Of a stretch of DNA of 64,000 nt, positions 34,479-43,029 are shown one piece after another (position 1 is the stretch's first letter; every line of letters starts with the position of its first letter). The DNA is from Streptomyces mutabilis (lineage in GTDB: Bacteria; Actinomycetota; Actinomycetes; Streptomycetales; Streptomycetaceae), in assembly GCF_014649815.1 (NCBI RefSeq), contig NZ_BMTT01000002.1:248001-312000 (forward strand), given 5' to 3'. The notes beneath the pieces are model-generated. The model was not told where the DNA came from. It ran no database searches and was given only the letters and a program-made list of their open reading frames with translations. Both the position numbers and the translations under genes were made by a program.

Positions 34479-34602
34479 GGGGACCTCCGGACGTGGCGTT
34501 CTCACGGTACGGCCCAGGCGCACGGCACTCGTCGCTCGGGCCGCTCCCCGATGGTCGGTCCCATCCCAGCGCGCCAGTCACGGCCCGCGGCCAGCCTACC
34601 GG

Positions 34603-34624
34603 GCGGCCCGGAGTGCCGGGCCGC
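34603..34624 (-). terminator. Hairpin after the ATP-grasp gene
   Basis: Perfect 9-bp arms (GCGGCCCGG / CCGGGCCGC) with a 4-nt loop lie 27 bp after the stop of the gene at 34651 and before the glyA leader. No T-run. Confidence 0.6.
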
Positions 34625-34650
34625 GGCGTCCACCATGCGAGCGACGGTGT

Positions 34651-35835
34651 TCAGAGGATCACATGGGGCAGGAAGCGGGCGTACTCGTCCGTCACCAGGC
34701 CCGAGGACTCCCGGATGCCCAGGCCCGCCGACTCGTCCTCCACCACCCAGGCGCCGAGCACGACGCGGTTGCCGTCGAAGTCCGGGAGCGGGGCCAGCTC
34801 CTGGTAGCAGCACGGCTCGGTGCGCGCGGGGGCCTCGGTGCCGGGGCGGTGGACCGTGACGCCGGCGCCCTCGCGGCCGAGGAGGGGCTTGGCGACGTAG
34901 CCGGTGGTGTCGGCCAGCTCGCGGGGGCCGTCGAGGTGGGCGGGGAGCAGGTTCGGGTGGCCGGGGTACAGCTCCCAGAGGACGGCGAGCAGGGCCTTGT
35001 TGCTGAGGAGCATCTTCCAGGCGGGCTCGATCCACAGGGTGGTGCCGGTGCCGCCGCCGTTGTCGAGGGTGTCCAGGACGTGGTCGGCGAAGCGGTCGGT
35101 GGTGAGCCACTCCCAGGGGTAGAGCTTGAAGATGCTGCGGATGAAACGGAGCCTGGTGTCGACGAAGCGGCCGGAGAGGCGGTCCCAGCCGATCTCCTCC
35201 ATGGAGATCCACTCGGTGGCCAGGCCCGCCTGCTCGGCGGTCTCCTTGAGGTAGGCGACCGTCATCAGGTCCTCGCCGAGCTCGTCGGCCTCGGAGTTCG
35301 CGAAGTACAGCGGGCTGCCGGGCGGGAGGAGGGCGGCCTGCTTCTTCCAGGCGTCGATCAGGCGCTCGTGGAGGCTGTTCCACTGGTCGGCGCCGGGGAA
35401 GCGCTCCTCCATCCAGAACCACTGCGGGGAGGCGGCCTCCACCAGGGAGGTCGGGGTGTCCGCGTTGTACTCCAGGAGCTTGGCGGGCCCCGTGCCGTCG
35501 AAGCGCAGGTCGAAGCGGGCGTAGACGGAGGGGAGTTCGGCGCGGCGGTGCCAGGCCTCGGTGACCGCCCGGACCACGCGCGGGTCGGTGATGCCGAGGT
35601 CGGCGAAGCGGCCGTCGGTGACGATGTGCTCGGCCGCCGCCAGGCACATGCGGTGCAGTTCCTCGACGACCTCCTCCAGCGCCTCGACCTCGGGCAGGGA
35701 GAAGACGTAGTAGGCGCTCTCGTCCCAGTAGGGGCGCAGGGTGTCGTCGGGGTAGCGGGTCAGCGGGTAGATGCAGCCCTGCTCCTCCACGATCTGCTGC
35801 CAGCCGGGGCGGGGCTCCGTGGTGCGGCGTTCCAT
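34651..35835 (-). CDS. Glutathionylspermidine synthase-family ATP-grasp enzyme (YgiC-like)
   Basis: The 394-residue protein corresponds to the synthetase (C-terminal) half of glutathionylspermidine synthase: 'YARFDLRFDGTGPAKLLEYN' with 'ADTPTSLVEAA', 'LYFANSEADELGEDLMTVAY', 'LWIEPAWKMLLSNKALLAVL', then 'YVAKPLLGREGAGVTVHR', the ATP-grasp lysine/glycine loop. There is no amidase half. It should ligate an amine or amino group to a peptide or protein carboxylate with ATP. It starts 10 bp after a lipoprotein gene, the same pairing as E. coli ygiB-ygiC. Substrate unknown. Confidence 0.85.
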   Translation of the reverse strand: MERRTTEPRPGWQQIVEEQGCIYPLTRYPDDTLRPYWDESAYYVFSLPEVEALEEVVEELHRMCLAAAEHIVTDGRFADLGITDPRVVRAVTEAWHRRAELPSVYARFDLRFDGTGPAKLLEYNADTPTSLVEAASPQWFWMEERFPGADQWNSLHERLIDAWKKQAALLPPGSPLYFANSEADELGEDLMTVAYLKETAEQAGLATEWISMEEIGWDRLSGRFVDTRLRFIRSIFKLYPWEWLTTDRFADHVLDTLDNGGGTGTTLWIEPAWKMLLSNKALLAVLWELYPGHPNLLPAHLDGPRELADTTGYVAKPLLGREGAGVTVHRPGTEAPARTEPCCYQELAPLPDFDGNRVVLGAWVVEDESAGLGIRESSGLVTDEYARFLPHVIL

Positions 35836-35845
35836 GGTCCGGCCC

Positions 35846-36205
35846 TCAGCCGCCGCCGCTGCCGGAGCCGGAGCAGCCGAAGCCGCCGCGGTCGACGGCC
35901 TCGTCGCGGCTGAAGGTGCCGCCGTCGGCCCAGCCGTTGCTGACGTCGGCGTCGTAGTACCAGTCGGCGTCGTCGACGCCCTTGGAGCCCTTCTTCTTGC
36001 CGCCCTTGCCGTACGAGCCGCCGGACGAGCCCGACTTGCAGTTCTTGTCGGCGACGACCTTGTAGCCGTTGATGTAGTCGTAGCTGTCGCGGTCCACGCA
36101 GCGGCGGTCGGGGTCCGATCCGCACGCGCTCAGGGCCGCCGCGAGCACTCCCATTCCGCCGAGCACCACGGTGCTCGATCGCAGCCGTCGCCGGGTCTCC
36201 GCCAT
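35846..36205 (-). CDS. Small lipoprotein with RGGFG tail (YgiB-like partner)
   Basis: The 119-residue protein has a signal with lipobox 'LAAALSAC' (Cys28). The mature part starts 'GSDPDRRCVDRDSYDYINGY' and continues through a Gly/Ser/Lys-rich stretch to 'ADWYYDADVSNGWADGG', ending 'DEAVDRGGFGCSGSGSGGG'. The RGGFG near the C-terminus also occurs, as I recall, in E. coli YgiB. The flexible end is a plausible substrate for the ATP-grasp ligase encoded next to it (inference). Confidence 0.75.
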   Translation of the reverse strand: MAETRRRLRSSTVVLGGMGVLAAALSACGSDPDRRCVDRDSYDYINGYKVVADKNCKSGSSGGSYGKGGKKKGSKGVDDADWYYDADVSNGWADGGTFSRDEAVDRGGFGCSGSGSGGG

Positions 36206-36281
36206 GTGCGTCTCTCCCCCGTTGTCCGCTTTCCTGCACGACAGTTGGGCCGATCGAGTGTACGGCCGTCGCCGGGGGACT

Positions 36282-37673
36282 CTACGGCAGCGAACGGCAC
36301 AGCGCGTCCAGAGCCCCCGCCCAGGCGTGGTCCGGCGGGGTGCCGTAGCCGACGACGAGGGCGTCCAACGGGGCGACGTCCGCCTCGGGGTGGCGGAAGG
36401 TGGACAGGCCGTGGACGGCGAGCCCGTGCCAGGCGGCGGCCCGGACCGCCTGCTGCTCGGTGCCGGGCGGCAGTCGGAGCACGGCGTGCAGTCCGGCGGC
36501 GATGCCGCTGACGCGTACCTCGGGGGCGCGTTCGGCGAGGGCGGCGACCAGGGCGTCGCGGCGGCGCCGGTAGCGCAGTCGGGCGGCGCGGACGTGTCGG
36601 TCGTAGTCGCCGGAGGCGAGGAACTGGGCGAGGGTCAGCTGGTCGAGGACGCCGGGGGTGCGGCCCGGCATGGCGTCCATGGCCTCCTCGACCAGCGAGG
36701 GCGGCAGTACCAGCCAGCCCAGGCGCAGGCCGGGGGCGAGGGACTTGCTGGCGGTGCCGAGGTAGACGACGCGGTCGGGGTCGAGGCCCTGGAGCGCGCC
36801 GACGGGCTGGCGGTCGTAGCGGAACTCGCCGTCGTAGTCGTCCTCCAGGACCAGGCCGCCGGTGCGGTGGGCCCGGTCGATCAGGGCGGTGCGGCGCTCG
36901 GGGAGCAGGGGCAGGCCCATCGGGAACTGGTGGGAGGGGGTGAGCAGGACCGCCTGGGCGGTGGCCGGGTCGTCGTCGGGGGGAAGGGTGCCGCCGTCGT
37001 CGAAGGGCAGCGGGGGTGTGGCGAGGCCCGCGCGGCTGATCAGGCGGCGGTGGTGGGGCAGGCCGTAGGACTCGACGGCCACGGAGCGGGTGCCCCGGTG
37101 GCGCAGCAGGTCGGCGAGCAGGCCCAGGCCGCCGAGGAATCCGGAGCAGACGACGATGCGGTCGGGGTCGGCGTGCACGCCCCGGGCGCGGGAGAGGTAG
37201 CCGGCGAGCTCGGTGCGCAGTTCGACGCGGCCGCGGGGGTCGCCGTAGCCGAGGGCGCGGTCCGGGGCGGCGGTCAGGGCGCGGCGGGCGGCGCGCAGCC
37301 ACTGGGCACGGGGGAACGACGCGAGTTCGGGGGTGCCGGGGATCAGGTCGTAGGCGGGGCGGGCCGGTTCCCGGCGGTGGGGTGCGGGGTGCCGGTCGGG
37401 GGCGGTGGGGGTGCGGTCGGCGACGCGGGTGCCGGAGCCCTGGCGGGCGGCGAGCCAGCCCTCGGCGACGAGGTCGGCGTAGACCTCGGCGACGGTGTTG
37501 CGGGCGACGCCCAGGTCGGCGGCGAGGGAGCGGGAGGAGGGCAGCCGGGTGCCGGGGGCCAGCCGGCCGCCGCGGACGGCCTCGCGCAGGGCGTCGGTGA
37601 GGCCCCGGCGCAGTCCGGGGCCGGACCGGTCGAGGTGCAGGTCTACGCCGAAAGCGGCCCACGGTTTCGCCAT
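36282..37673 (-). CDS. MocR/PdxR-type GntR-aminotransferase regulator
   Basis: The 463-residue protein has an N-terminal GntR winged helix ('LREAVRGGRLAPGTRLPSSR', 'SLAADLGVARNTVAEVYADL'). It is fused to an aminotransferase-I fold with 'ALGYGDPRGRVELRTELAGY', 'LTPSHQFPMGLPLLPERRTA', 'LVLEDDYDGEFRYD' and the PLP lysine in 'YLGTASKSLAPGLRLGWL'. Such proteins sense PLP or an amino compound. It is divergent, by 47 bp, from the AhpD-like gene, which is its likely target together with the next gene. Confidence 0.9.
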   Translation of the reverse strand: MAKPWAAFGVDLHLDRSGPGLRRGLTDALREAVRGGRLAPGTRLPSSRSLAADLGVARNTVAEVYADLVAEGWLAARQGSGTRVADRTPTAPDRHPAPHRREPARPAYDLIPGTPELASFPRAQWLRAARRALTAAPDRALGYGDPRGRVELRTELAGYLSRARGVHADPDRIVVCSGFLGGLGLLADLLRHRGTRSVAVESYGLPHHRRLISRAGLATPPLPFDDGGTLPPDDDPATAQAVLLTPSHQFPMGLPLLPERRTALIDRAHRTGGLVLEDDYDGEFRYDRQPVGALQGLDPDRVVYLGTASKSLAPGLRLGWLVLPPSLVEEAMDAMPGRTPGVLDQLTLAQFLASGDYDRHVRAARLRYRRRRDALVAALAERAPEVRVSGIAAGLHAVLRLPPGTEQQAVRAAAWHGLAVHGLSTFRHPEADVAPLDALVVGYGTPPDHAWAGALDALCRSLP

Positions 37674-37680
37674 GGGAATG

Positions 37681-37713
37681 GACCATACCCGTGGGCTGCC
37701 TCGCCCCTAGTCT
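37681..37713. promoter_or_regulatory. Divergent overlapping promoters, both probably leaderless
   Basis: On the minus strand TATGGT (37687-37682) lies 8 nt before the MocR ATG (37673). On the plus strand TAGTCT (37708-37713) lies 7 nt before the ATG at 37721. Neither gene has a clear Shine-Dalgarno. The TGGACCATACCC stretch between them is the likely regulator site. Confidence 0.45.
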
Positions 37714-37720
37714 CGAGGGC

Positions 37721-38233
37721 ATGACGACGAACGAGAGCATCACCGCGACACCCGACGCCTTCGCGTCCGAGGAGGCCCCCCGACTGGAGTGGGCCAAACA
37801 CGCCCCCGAGGTCTGGAAGGCGATGCTCGGGCTGGAGAAGGCGGCGAGCCGGCTCCTGGACCCGAAGCTCAAGGAACTGGTGAAGATCCGCGCCTCCCAG
37901 CTCAACCACTGCGCCTTCTGCCTGGACATGCACACCAAGGACGCCCTCGCGGCCGGCGAGAGCGTGGAGCGGATCGTGCAGCTCAGCGCCTGGGAGGAGT
38001 CGCGGCACTTCTACACGGAGAAGGAGCTCGCGGCGCTCGAGCTGACCGAGGCGGTCACGGTGCTGACGGACGGCTTCGTGCCGGACGACGTGTACGGGAG
38101 GGCCGCCGAGTTCTTCGACGAGACCGAGCTGGCCCACCTGATCGCCGCGATCACGGTGATCAACGCCTGGAACCGCTTCGGCGTGACGTGCCGGCTGGCG
38201 CCGGGCCACTACGCGCCGGGGCAGCACGGATGA
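37721..38233 (+). CDS. AhpD-like carboxymuconolactone decarboxylase-family protein
   Basis: The 170-residue protein has the AhpD/CMD core 'VKIRASQLNHCAFCLDMHTK' with the CxxC-H redox motif, preceded by 'HAPEVWKAMLGLEKAASRLL' and followed by 'LSAWEESRHFYTEKELAALE'. This group is usually an alkylhydroperoxidase-like thiol protein. It is controlled by the divergent MocR gene in all likelihood and coupled (ATGA) to the PEP-mutase-family gene. Confidence 0.87.
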   Translation: MTTNESITATPDAFASEEAPRLEWAKHAPEVWKAMLGLEKAASRLLDPKLKELVKIRASQLNHCAFCLDMHTKDALAAGESVERIVQLSAWEESRHFYTEKELAALELTEAVTVLTDGFVPDDVYGRAAEFFDETELAHLIAAITVINAWNRFGVTCRLAPGHYAPGQHG

Positions 38234-38982
38234 CGGGCCTCGCGACGCCCCCGGCGACGGGTGCGGAGCGTTTCCGGGCCCTGCACCACGGCCGGGCGCC
38301 CGGCGACCCCCTGGTCCTCCCCGGCCCCTGGGACGCGGTCAGCGCCCGCGTCTTCGCGGATGCCGGGTTCCCGGCGCTCGCGACGCCCAGCGCGGGCGTG
38401 GCGGCGTCCCTCGGGTACGAGGACGGGGCGACCCCGGCCGACGAGATGTTCGCGGCGGTCGCCCGGATCGTGCGGGCCGTGGACGTGCCGGTGTCGGCGG
38501 ACGTCGAGGACGGGTACGGGCTGGCGCCGAAGGAGCTGGTGGAGCGGCTGCTGGAGGCGGGGGCCGTGGGCTGCAACCTGGAGGACTCCGCGGACGGGGT
38601 GCTCAAGGACCCGCGGGAGCACGCGGAGTGGCTGGCCGAGGTGCGGGCGGCGGCCGGGGGCCGGTTGTTCGTCAACGCCCGGATCGACACCTTCATCAGG
38701 GGCGTCGGTGATCCGGACGCGGCGATCGAGCGGGCCGCGCTGTACGTCGCGGCGGGTGCCGACTGCGTGTATCCGATCGGGGCCCCCGACGGCGTACTGC
38801 CGCTGCTGCGGTCCGGCATCCAGGGGCCGGTGAACGTCGGCGGGCGTCCCGGGGAAGGCCCCGCGTCCGCCGAGCTGCGGAGGCTCGGCGAACTCGGGGC
38901 CACCCGGATCACGTTCGGGCCGGCACTCCTGCGGCGCGCGGAGGGCGCGCTGCGGGAGATCGCGGCGGATCTGGCGGGATGA
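38230..38982 (+). CDS. Isocitrate lyase/PEP mutase-family protein
   Basis: The 250-residue TIM barrel has 'LVLPGPWDAVSARVFADAGF', 'PVSADVEDGYG' (metal-binding D..E..), 'GCNLEDSADGVL' and 'FVNARIDTFI'. The catalytic Cys loop of isocitrate lyase (KKCGH) is not present, so a PEP-mutase/oxaloacetate-hydrolase-like or C-C lyase activity is more likely. ATG 38230 overlaps the previous stop (ATGA). Confidence 0.85.
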   Translation: MTGLATPPATGAERFRALHHGRAPGDPLVLPGPWDAVSARVFADAGFPALATPSAGVAASLGYEDGATPADEMFAAVARIVRAVDVPVSADVEDGYGLAPKELVERLLEAGAVGCNLEDSADGVLKDPREHAEWLAEVRAAAGGRLFVNARIDTFIRGVGDPDAAIERAALYVAAGADCVYPIGAPDGVLPLLRSGIQGPVNVGGRPGEGPASAELRRLGELGATRITFGPALLRRAEGALREIAADLAG

Positions 38983-38985
38983 GGG

Positions 38986-39942
38986 TCAGGGCAGCCACTT
39001 CTCCCAGACGGATCCGTGGCTGTCCACCCACTTCTTCGCCGCCTCCTCGGGCCGCATCTTCTGCTCGGCGATCATCAGGGAGACCTGGTTCTGGTCCTCG
39101 GTCGTCCACTTGAAGTTCTTCAGGAACTCCGCCGCGTCGCCGCCGTTCTTCGCGAAGTCGGCGTTGAGGTACTTCTGGAGCGGGGTGACCGGGTAGGCGC
39201 AGTCGACCTTCGCCGGGTCGGCGTCGCAGCCCTCCTTGTACGGGGGCAGCTTCACCTCCGTCATCGGGACCTTCTCGAACAGCCACTGGGGGGTGTACCA
39301 GTAGGTGAGGAAGGGCTTCTTCTCCTTGGCGAACTGCTCGATCTGGGTGATCTGGGCGGCCTCGGATCCGGCGAAGACGACCTTGTAGTCCAGGTCCAGG
39401 TTCTCGACGAGGGCCTTGTCGTTGGTGACGTAGGACGGGGAGCCGTCCATCAGCTGGCCCTTGTCGCCGCTCTCCGCGGTGCGCAGCAGGTCGGCGTACT
39501 TGTCGAGGTGCTTCCAGTCGGTGACGTCAGGGTGCTGTTTCGCGAAGTACGTCGGAACGAACCAGCCGATGTGGCCGGTGACGCCGAGGTCGCCGCCGGC
39601 GGCGATGGTCTTCTTGTCCTGGACGTAACGCCGTTCCTGCTCGGGGTGGCCCCAGTCCTCCAGGATGGCGTCGACCCGGCCCTGGCTGAGCGCGTCCCAG
39701 GCGGGGACCTCGTCGACCTGGACGGTGTCGACGCGGTAGCCGAGCTCGTGCTCCAGCAGGTACCGGGCGACGGCCACGTTGGCCTGGGCGCCGACCCAGG
39801 ACTGCACGGACAGGGTGACGGTCTTGGCGCCCTGGGCGTTCGCGAACGGTGACGCCTGCTTGGTCATGTCGGCGGCGCCGCAGCCGGTGAGCAGCGTCAG
39901 CGCGGCCACACCGGCGAGCGCGGGGGTGGTGCGCAGTCGCAT
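38986..39942 (-). CDS. Glycine betaine/choline ABC transporter substrate-binding lipoprotein
   Basis: The 318-residue OpuAC-type protein has lipobox 'LTLLTGC' (Cys21) and 'VTLSVQSWVGAQANVAVARY', 'DAILEDWGHPEQERRYV' and 'IGWFVPTYFAKQHPDV', with Trp/Tyr residues of the type that box a quaternary ammonium. The C-terminal 'KWVDSHGSVWEKWLP' is typical. Anchored outside the membrane, it delivers ligand to the permease encoded 1 bp upstream. Last gene of the betaine operon. Confidence 0.9.
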   Translation of the reverse strand: MRLRTTPALAGVAALTLLTGCGAADMTKQASPFANAQGAKTVTLSVQSWVGAQANVAVARYLLEHELGYRVDTVQVDEVPAWDALSQGRVDAILEDWGHPEQERRYVQDKKTIAAGGDLGVTGHIGWFVPTYFAKQHPDVTDWKHLDKYADLLRTAESGDKGQLMDGSPSYVTNDKALVENLDLDYKVVFAGSEAAQITQIEQFAKEKKPFLTYWYTPQWLFEKVPMTEVKLPPYKEGCDADPAKVDCAYPVTPLQKYLNADFAKNGGDAAEFLKNFKWTTEDQNQVSLMIAEQKMRPEEAAKKWVDSHGSVWEKWLP

Positions 39943-39943
39943 C

Positions 39944-41887
39944 TCAGGCTCCCTTCCTCGGACGGCGGTCGGTGGGCTGGGTGACCCGGTCGAGCATCAG
40001 GCCGAGGCAGACGATCGCCGCGCCGGCCACCAGGCCGGTCGCCAGATCGCCCTGCGCCAGGCCGAAGACCACCTGGTAGCCGAGGGCACCGCCGCCGACC
40101 AGGCCGCCGATGATGACGACGGCGAGGACCAGGACGACGCCCTGGTTGACGGCGAGCAGCAGGGCCGGGCGGGCCAGCGGGAGCTGGACCTGGCGGAGCT
40201 GCTGGCCGCTGGTCGCGCCGAGCGAGCGGGCCGACTCCATGGCGGCCGGGTCCACCTGGCGCAGGCCCTGCGTGGTGATGCGGACGACGGCCGGGAGGGC
40301 GTAGACGACCGCGGCGGCCACGGCGGGCGCGCGGCCCACGCCGAACAGGGCGACGACCGGGATCAGGTACACGAACTGCGGCATCGTCTGGAAGACGTCC
40401 AGGACGGGCCGCAGCGCGCGCTCGACGCGGTCGCTGCGGGCGGCGGCGACACCGGTCGCGAAGCCGATGACCAGGGTGACGGCTACGGCGGCGAGGACCT
40501 GGGAGAGCGTGTCCAGGGACGGCTTCCACACGCCGAGGACGCCGATCGCGGCCATGGCGAGGACGGCGGTGAGCGCGGTGCGCCAGGTGCCGATCAGCCA
40601 GGCCAGGGCGGCGACGGCGAGGAGTACGGACCACCAGGGCAGCCACTGGAGGCCGTCCCTCAGCGGGTTGAGGACCCAGTTGGTGAAGTGGGCGGCCCAG
40701 TCGGCGGTGCCGCCGACGACGGGGATTCCGGAGTACAAGTGGGCGGTCATCCAGTCGACGGCCCGGTTGACGGGCTGGGCGATGTTCAGCTGCCACCCGT
40801 CGGGCCACTCCAGGAGCCCGGCGAAGCGTCCGGCGACGGCGACGGCCGCGGCGGCGGCCAGGGCGTACAGCCAGGTCAGCGGGGACTTCCCGGACTCCCC
40901 GAGCCGCTCCCCCGCCGCGCCGGTGACGCGGTCCAGGACGACGGCGAGCAGCACGATCGGGATGCCGGCCGCGAGGGCCGCGCCCACGTCGACCGAGGCG
41001 AGGGCCTGGTAGACGCGGTCGCCGAGGCCGCCGGCGCCGATGACGGAGGCGATGACGGCCATGGAGAGCGCCATCATGATCGTCTGGTTGACGCCGAGGA
41101 GGAGTTCCTTGCGGGCCAGCGGTACGCGGGCGGTCAGCAGCCGCTGGCGGGCGGTGGTGCCGAGGGACTCGACGGCCTCCAGCACCTCCCTGTCGGCGCC
41201 GCGCAGGCCGAGCGAGGTGAGCCGGGCCATCGGCGGGGCGGCGTAGACGACGGTGGCCAGGACGGCGGCGGGGACGCCGATGCCGAACACCAGGACGACG
41301 GGGAGGAGGTAGGCGAAGGCGGGGAGCACCTGCATGGTGTCGAGCACCGGGCGCAGGACGCGGTCCATCCGGTCGGACAGGCCGGCGGCCAGGCCCAGCA
41401 GGGCGCCGACGACGACCGACGCGAGGACGGCGACGACCATCAGCGCGAGGGTCTGCATGGTCGGCACCCACATGCCGAGCAGGCTGCAGGCCAGGAACGC
41501 CACGGCGGTGCCGAGGGCCAGCCTCACGCCGGCCACCCGCCAGGCGATCAGGGCGCCGATCGCGGTGACCCCGGCCCAGCCGACGGCGAGGAGGGCGAGG
41601 TAGACGGCGCGTACGGCGATGACGACGACGTTGCTGACGTGGCCGAAGAAGTAGAGGAACAGCGGGTGGCTGTCCCGGTTGTCGATGATCCAGTCGCTGG
41701 CCTTGCCGAGCGGTCCGGAGACGTCGACGGTGAGGACGCTCGGCCAGGTGGTGCCGCCCCACTGGGTGACGGCGAGGGGGACGAGGACCGCGGCGGCGAC
41801 CGCGAGGGTGAGGAGCTTGCGGACGGCGGGGCGGGTGAGGACGCCCGGCGGGGCGGGCTCGGCGGGTGCGGCGGTGATCGTCGCCAT
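39944..41887 (-). CDS. Glycine betaine/choline ABC permease, two fused permease domains
   Basis: The 647-residue protein has two BPD_transp_1 modules in tandem. The first has 'LDTMQVLPAFAYLLPVVLVF' and 'EAVESLGTTARQRLLTARVP' as its EAA loop. The second has 'LDVFQTMPQFVYLIPVVALF' and 'ESARSLGATSGQQLRQVQLP'. E. coli ProW has one such module, so this is a natural dimer in one chain, about 12-14 helices. ATG 41887 overlaps the ATPase stop (TGATG). Confidence 0.9.
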   Translation of the reverse strand: MATITAAPAEPAPPGVLTRPAVRKLLTLAVAAAVLVPLAVTQWGGTTWPSVLTVDVSGPLGKASDWIIDNRDSHPLFLYFFGHVSNVVVIAVRAVYLALLAVGWAGVTAIGALIAWRVAGVRLALGTAVAFLACSLLGMWVPTMQTLALMVVAVLASVVVGALLGLAAGLSDRMDRVLRPVLDTMQVLPAFAYLLPVVLVFGIGVPAAVLATVVYAAPPMARLTSLGLRGADREVLEAVESLGTTARQRLLTARVPLARKELLLGVNQTIMMALSMAVIASVIGAGGLGDRVYQALASVDVGAALAAGIPIVLLAVVLDRVTGAAGERLGESGKSPLTWLYALAAAAAVAVAGRFAGLLEWPDGWQLNIAQPVNRAVDWMTAHLYSGIPVVGGTADWAAHFTNWVLNPLRDGLQWLPWWSVLLAVAALAWLIGTWRTALTAVLAMAAIGVLGVWKPSLDTLSQVLAAVAVTLVIGFATGVAAARSDRVERALRPVLDVFQTMPQFVYLIPVVALFGVGRAPAVAAAVVYALPAVVRITTQGLRQVDPAAMESARSLGATSGQQLRQVQLPLARPALLLAVNQGVVLVLAVVIIGGLVGGGALGYQVVFGLAQGDLATGLVAGAAIVCLGLMLDRVTQPTDRRPRKGA

Positions 41888-43029
41888 CAGACCGCCTCCT
41901 TGGGCAGCTCCGCCTCCTCGGGAAGGACGGCCTCCCCCTCGGGGCGTTCTCCGGGCGCGACCGTGCCGGCGACGACACCGAGCAGCGCGTCCGCGTCGAC
42001 CACGCCCAGGCAGCGGCCGTCGTCCATGACGCGGGCGGCCGAACCGGCCCGGGCGACCGCCTCGATGGCCTCCGAGACGGTGGCGTCGGGGAGCAGGGCC
42101 GGGCCCGTGCCCGCCTCCTCGGACGAGGTCGCGGGGCGCATCGCCGTGCGGACGGTGAGGACCTGCTCGCGCGGCACGTCGCGGACGAACTCCCGGACGT
42201 AGTCGTCGGCGGGCGAGCCGACGATCTCCTCCGGGGTGCCGAGCTGCACGACCCGGCCGTCCCGCATCAGGGCGATGCGGTCACCGAGCTTGAGGGCTTC
42301 CTGGAGGTCGTGGGTGATGAAGACCATCGTGCGGCCCTCCTCGCGGTGCAGCCGGACGACCTCCTCCTGCATGTCCCGCCGGATCAGCGGGTCGAGCGCG
42401 CTGAAGGGCTCGTCGAAGAGCAGCACCTCGGGGTCGACGGCGAGCGCGCGGGCGAGGCCGACGCGCTGGCGCTGGCCGCCGGAGAGCTGGCCGGGGCGGC
42501 GGTGCTCCAGGCCCTCCAGGCCGACCTTGGCGACGACGGCGGCGGCCCGCTCGCGGCGCTCGGCGCGGCCCATGCCCTGGACCTCCAGGCCGTAGGCGAC
42601 GTTGTCGAGGACCGTGCGGTGCGGGAGCAGGCCGAAGTGCTGGAAGACCATCGCCGCGCGGTGGCGGCGCAGTTCGCGCAGCCGGGACTTGTCCATGGCG
42701 CGGACGTCCTCGCCGTCGATGGCGATGGACCCGGCCGTCGGCTCGATGAGCCGGGTCAGACAGCGCACCAGGGTGGACTTGCCGGATCCGGACAGGCCCA
42801 TGACGACGAAGACCTCGCCCTTGCGCACGTCGAAGGAGACGTCGCGGACGGCGGCCGTGCAGCCGGTGCGGGAGCGCAGCTCGGCCGGGGTCAGGGCGGT
42901 CAGCTCGGGGTCGGCCGGGACGCGGGCGGCCTTCGGGCCGAAGACCTTCCACAGGCCGTCCACGGAGAAGACGGGAGCGTCCGCCCGGTCGGTGCCCGGC
43001 GGCGTACCGGCGCTGGTGGTAGTGCTCAT
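41887..43029 (-). CDS. Glycine betaine/choline ABC transporter ATPase with CBS domain
   Basis: The 380-residue protein has an ABC domain with Walker A 'GLSGSGKST', Q-loop '[17 protein letters not shown]', signature '[15 protein letters not shown]' and Walker B '[11 protein letters not shown]'. A C-terminal CBS-like part ('[20 protein letters not shown]', '[15 protein letters not shown]') as in OpuAA/ProV senses ionic strength. It overlaps the start or stop of both neighbours (ATGA, TGATG). Confidence 0.92.
   Translation of the reverse strand: MSTTTSAGTPPGTDRADAPVFSVDGLWKVFGPKAARVPADPELTALTPAELRSRTGCTAAVRDVSFDVRKGEVFVVMGLSGSGKSTLVRCLTRLIEPTAGSIAIDGEDVRAMDKSRLRELRRHRAAMVFQHFGLLPHRTVLDNVAYGLEVQGMGRAERRERAAAVVAKVGLEGLEHRRPGQLSGGQRQRVGLARALAVDPEVLLFDEPFSALDPLIRRDMQEEVVRLHREEGRTMVFITHDLQEALKLGDRIALMRDGRVVQLGTPEEIVGSPADDYVREFVRDVPREQVLTVRTAMRPATSSEEAGTGPALLPDATVSEAIEAVARAGSAARVMDDGRCLGVVDADALLGVVAGTVAPGERPEGEAVLPEEAELPKEAV

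Noticed and set aside
34479-34600. Possible riboswitch in the glyA leader
   Set aside because: The leader is only ~120 nt after the hairpin and I could not match glycine, THF or SAH riboswitch cores.
39779-42202. 807-codon open frame antisense to the betaine permease and ATPase
   Set aside because: The low-complexity Gly/Asp/Arg product matches a complement of transporter codons; no family signal.
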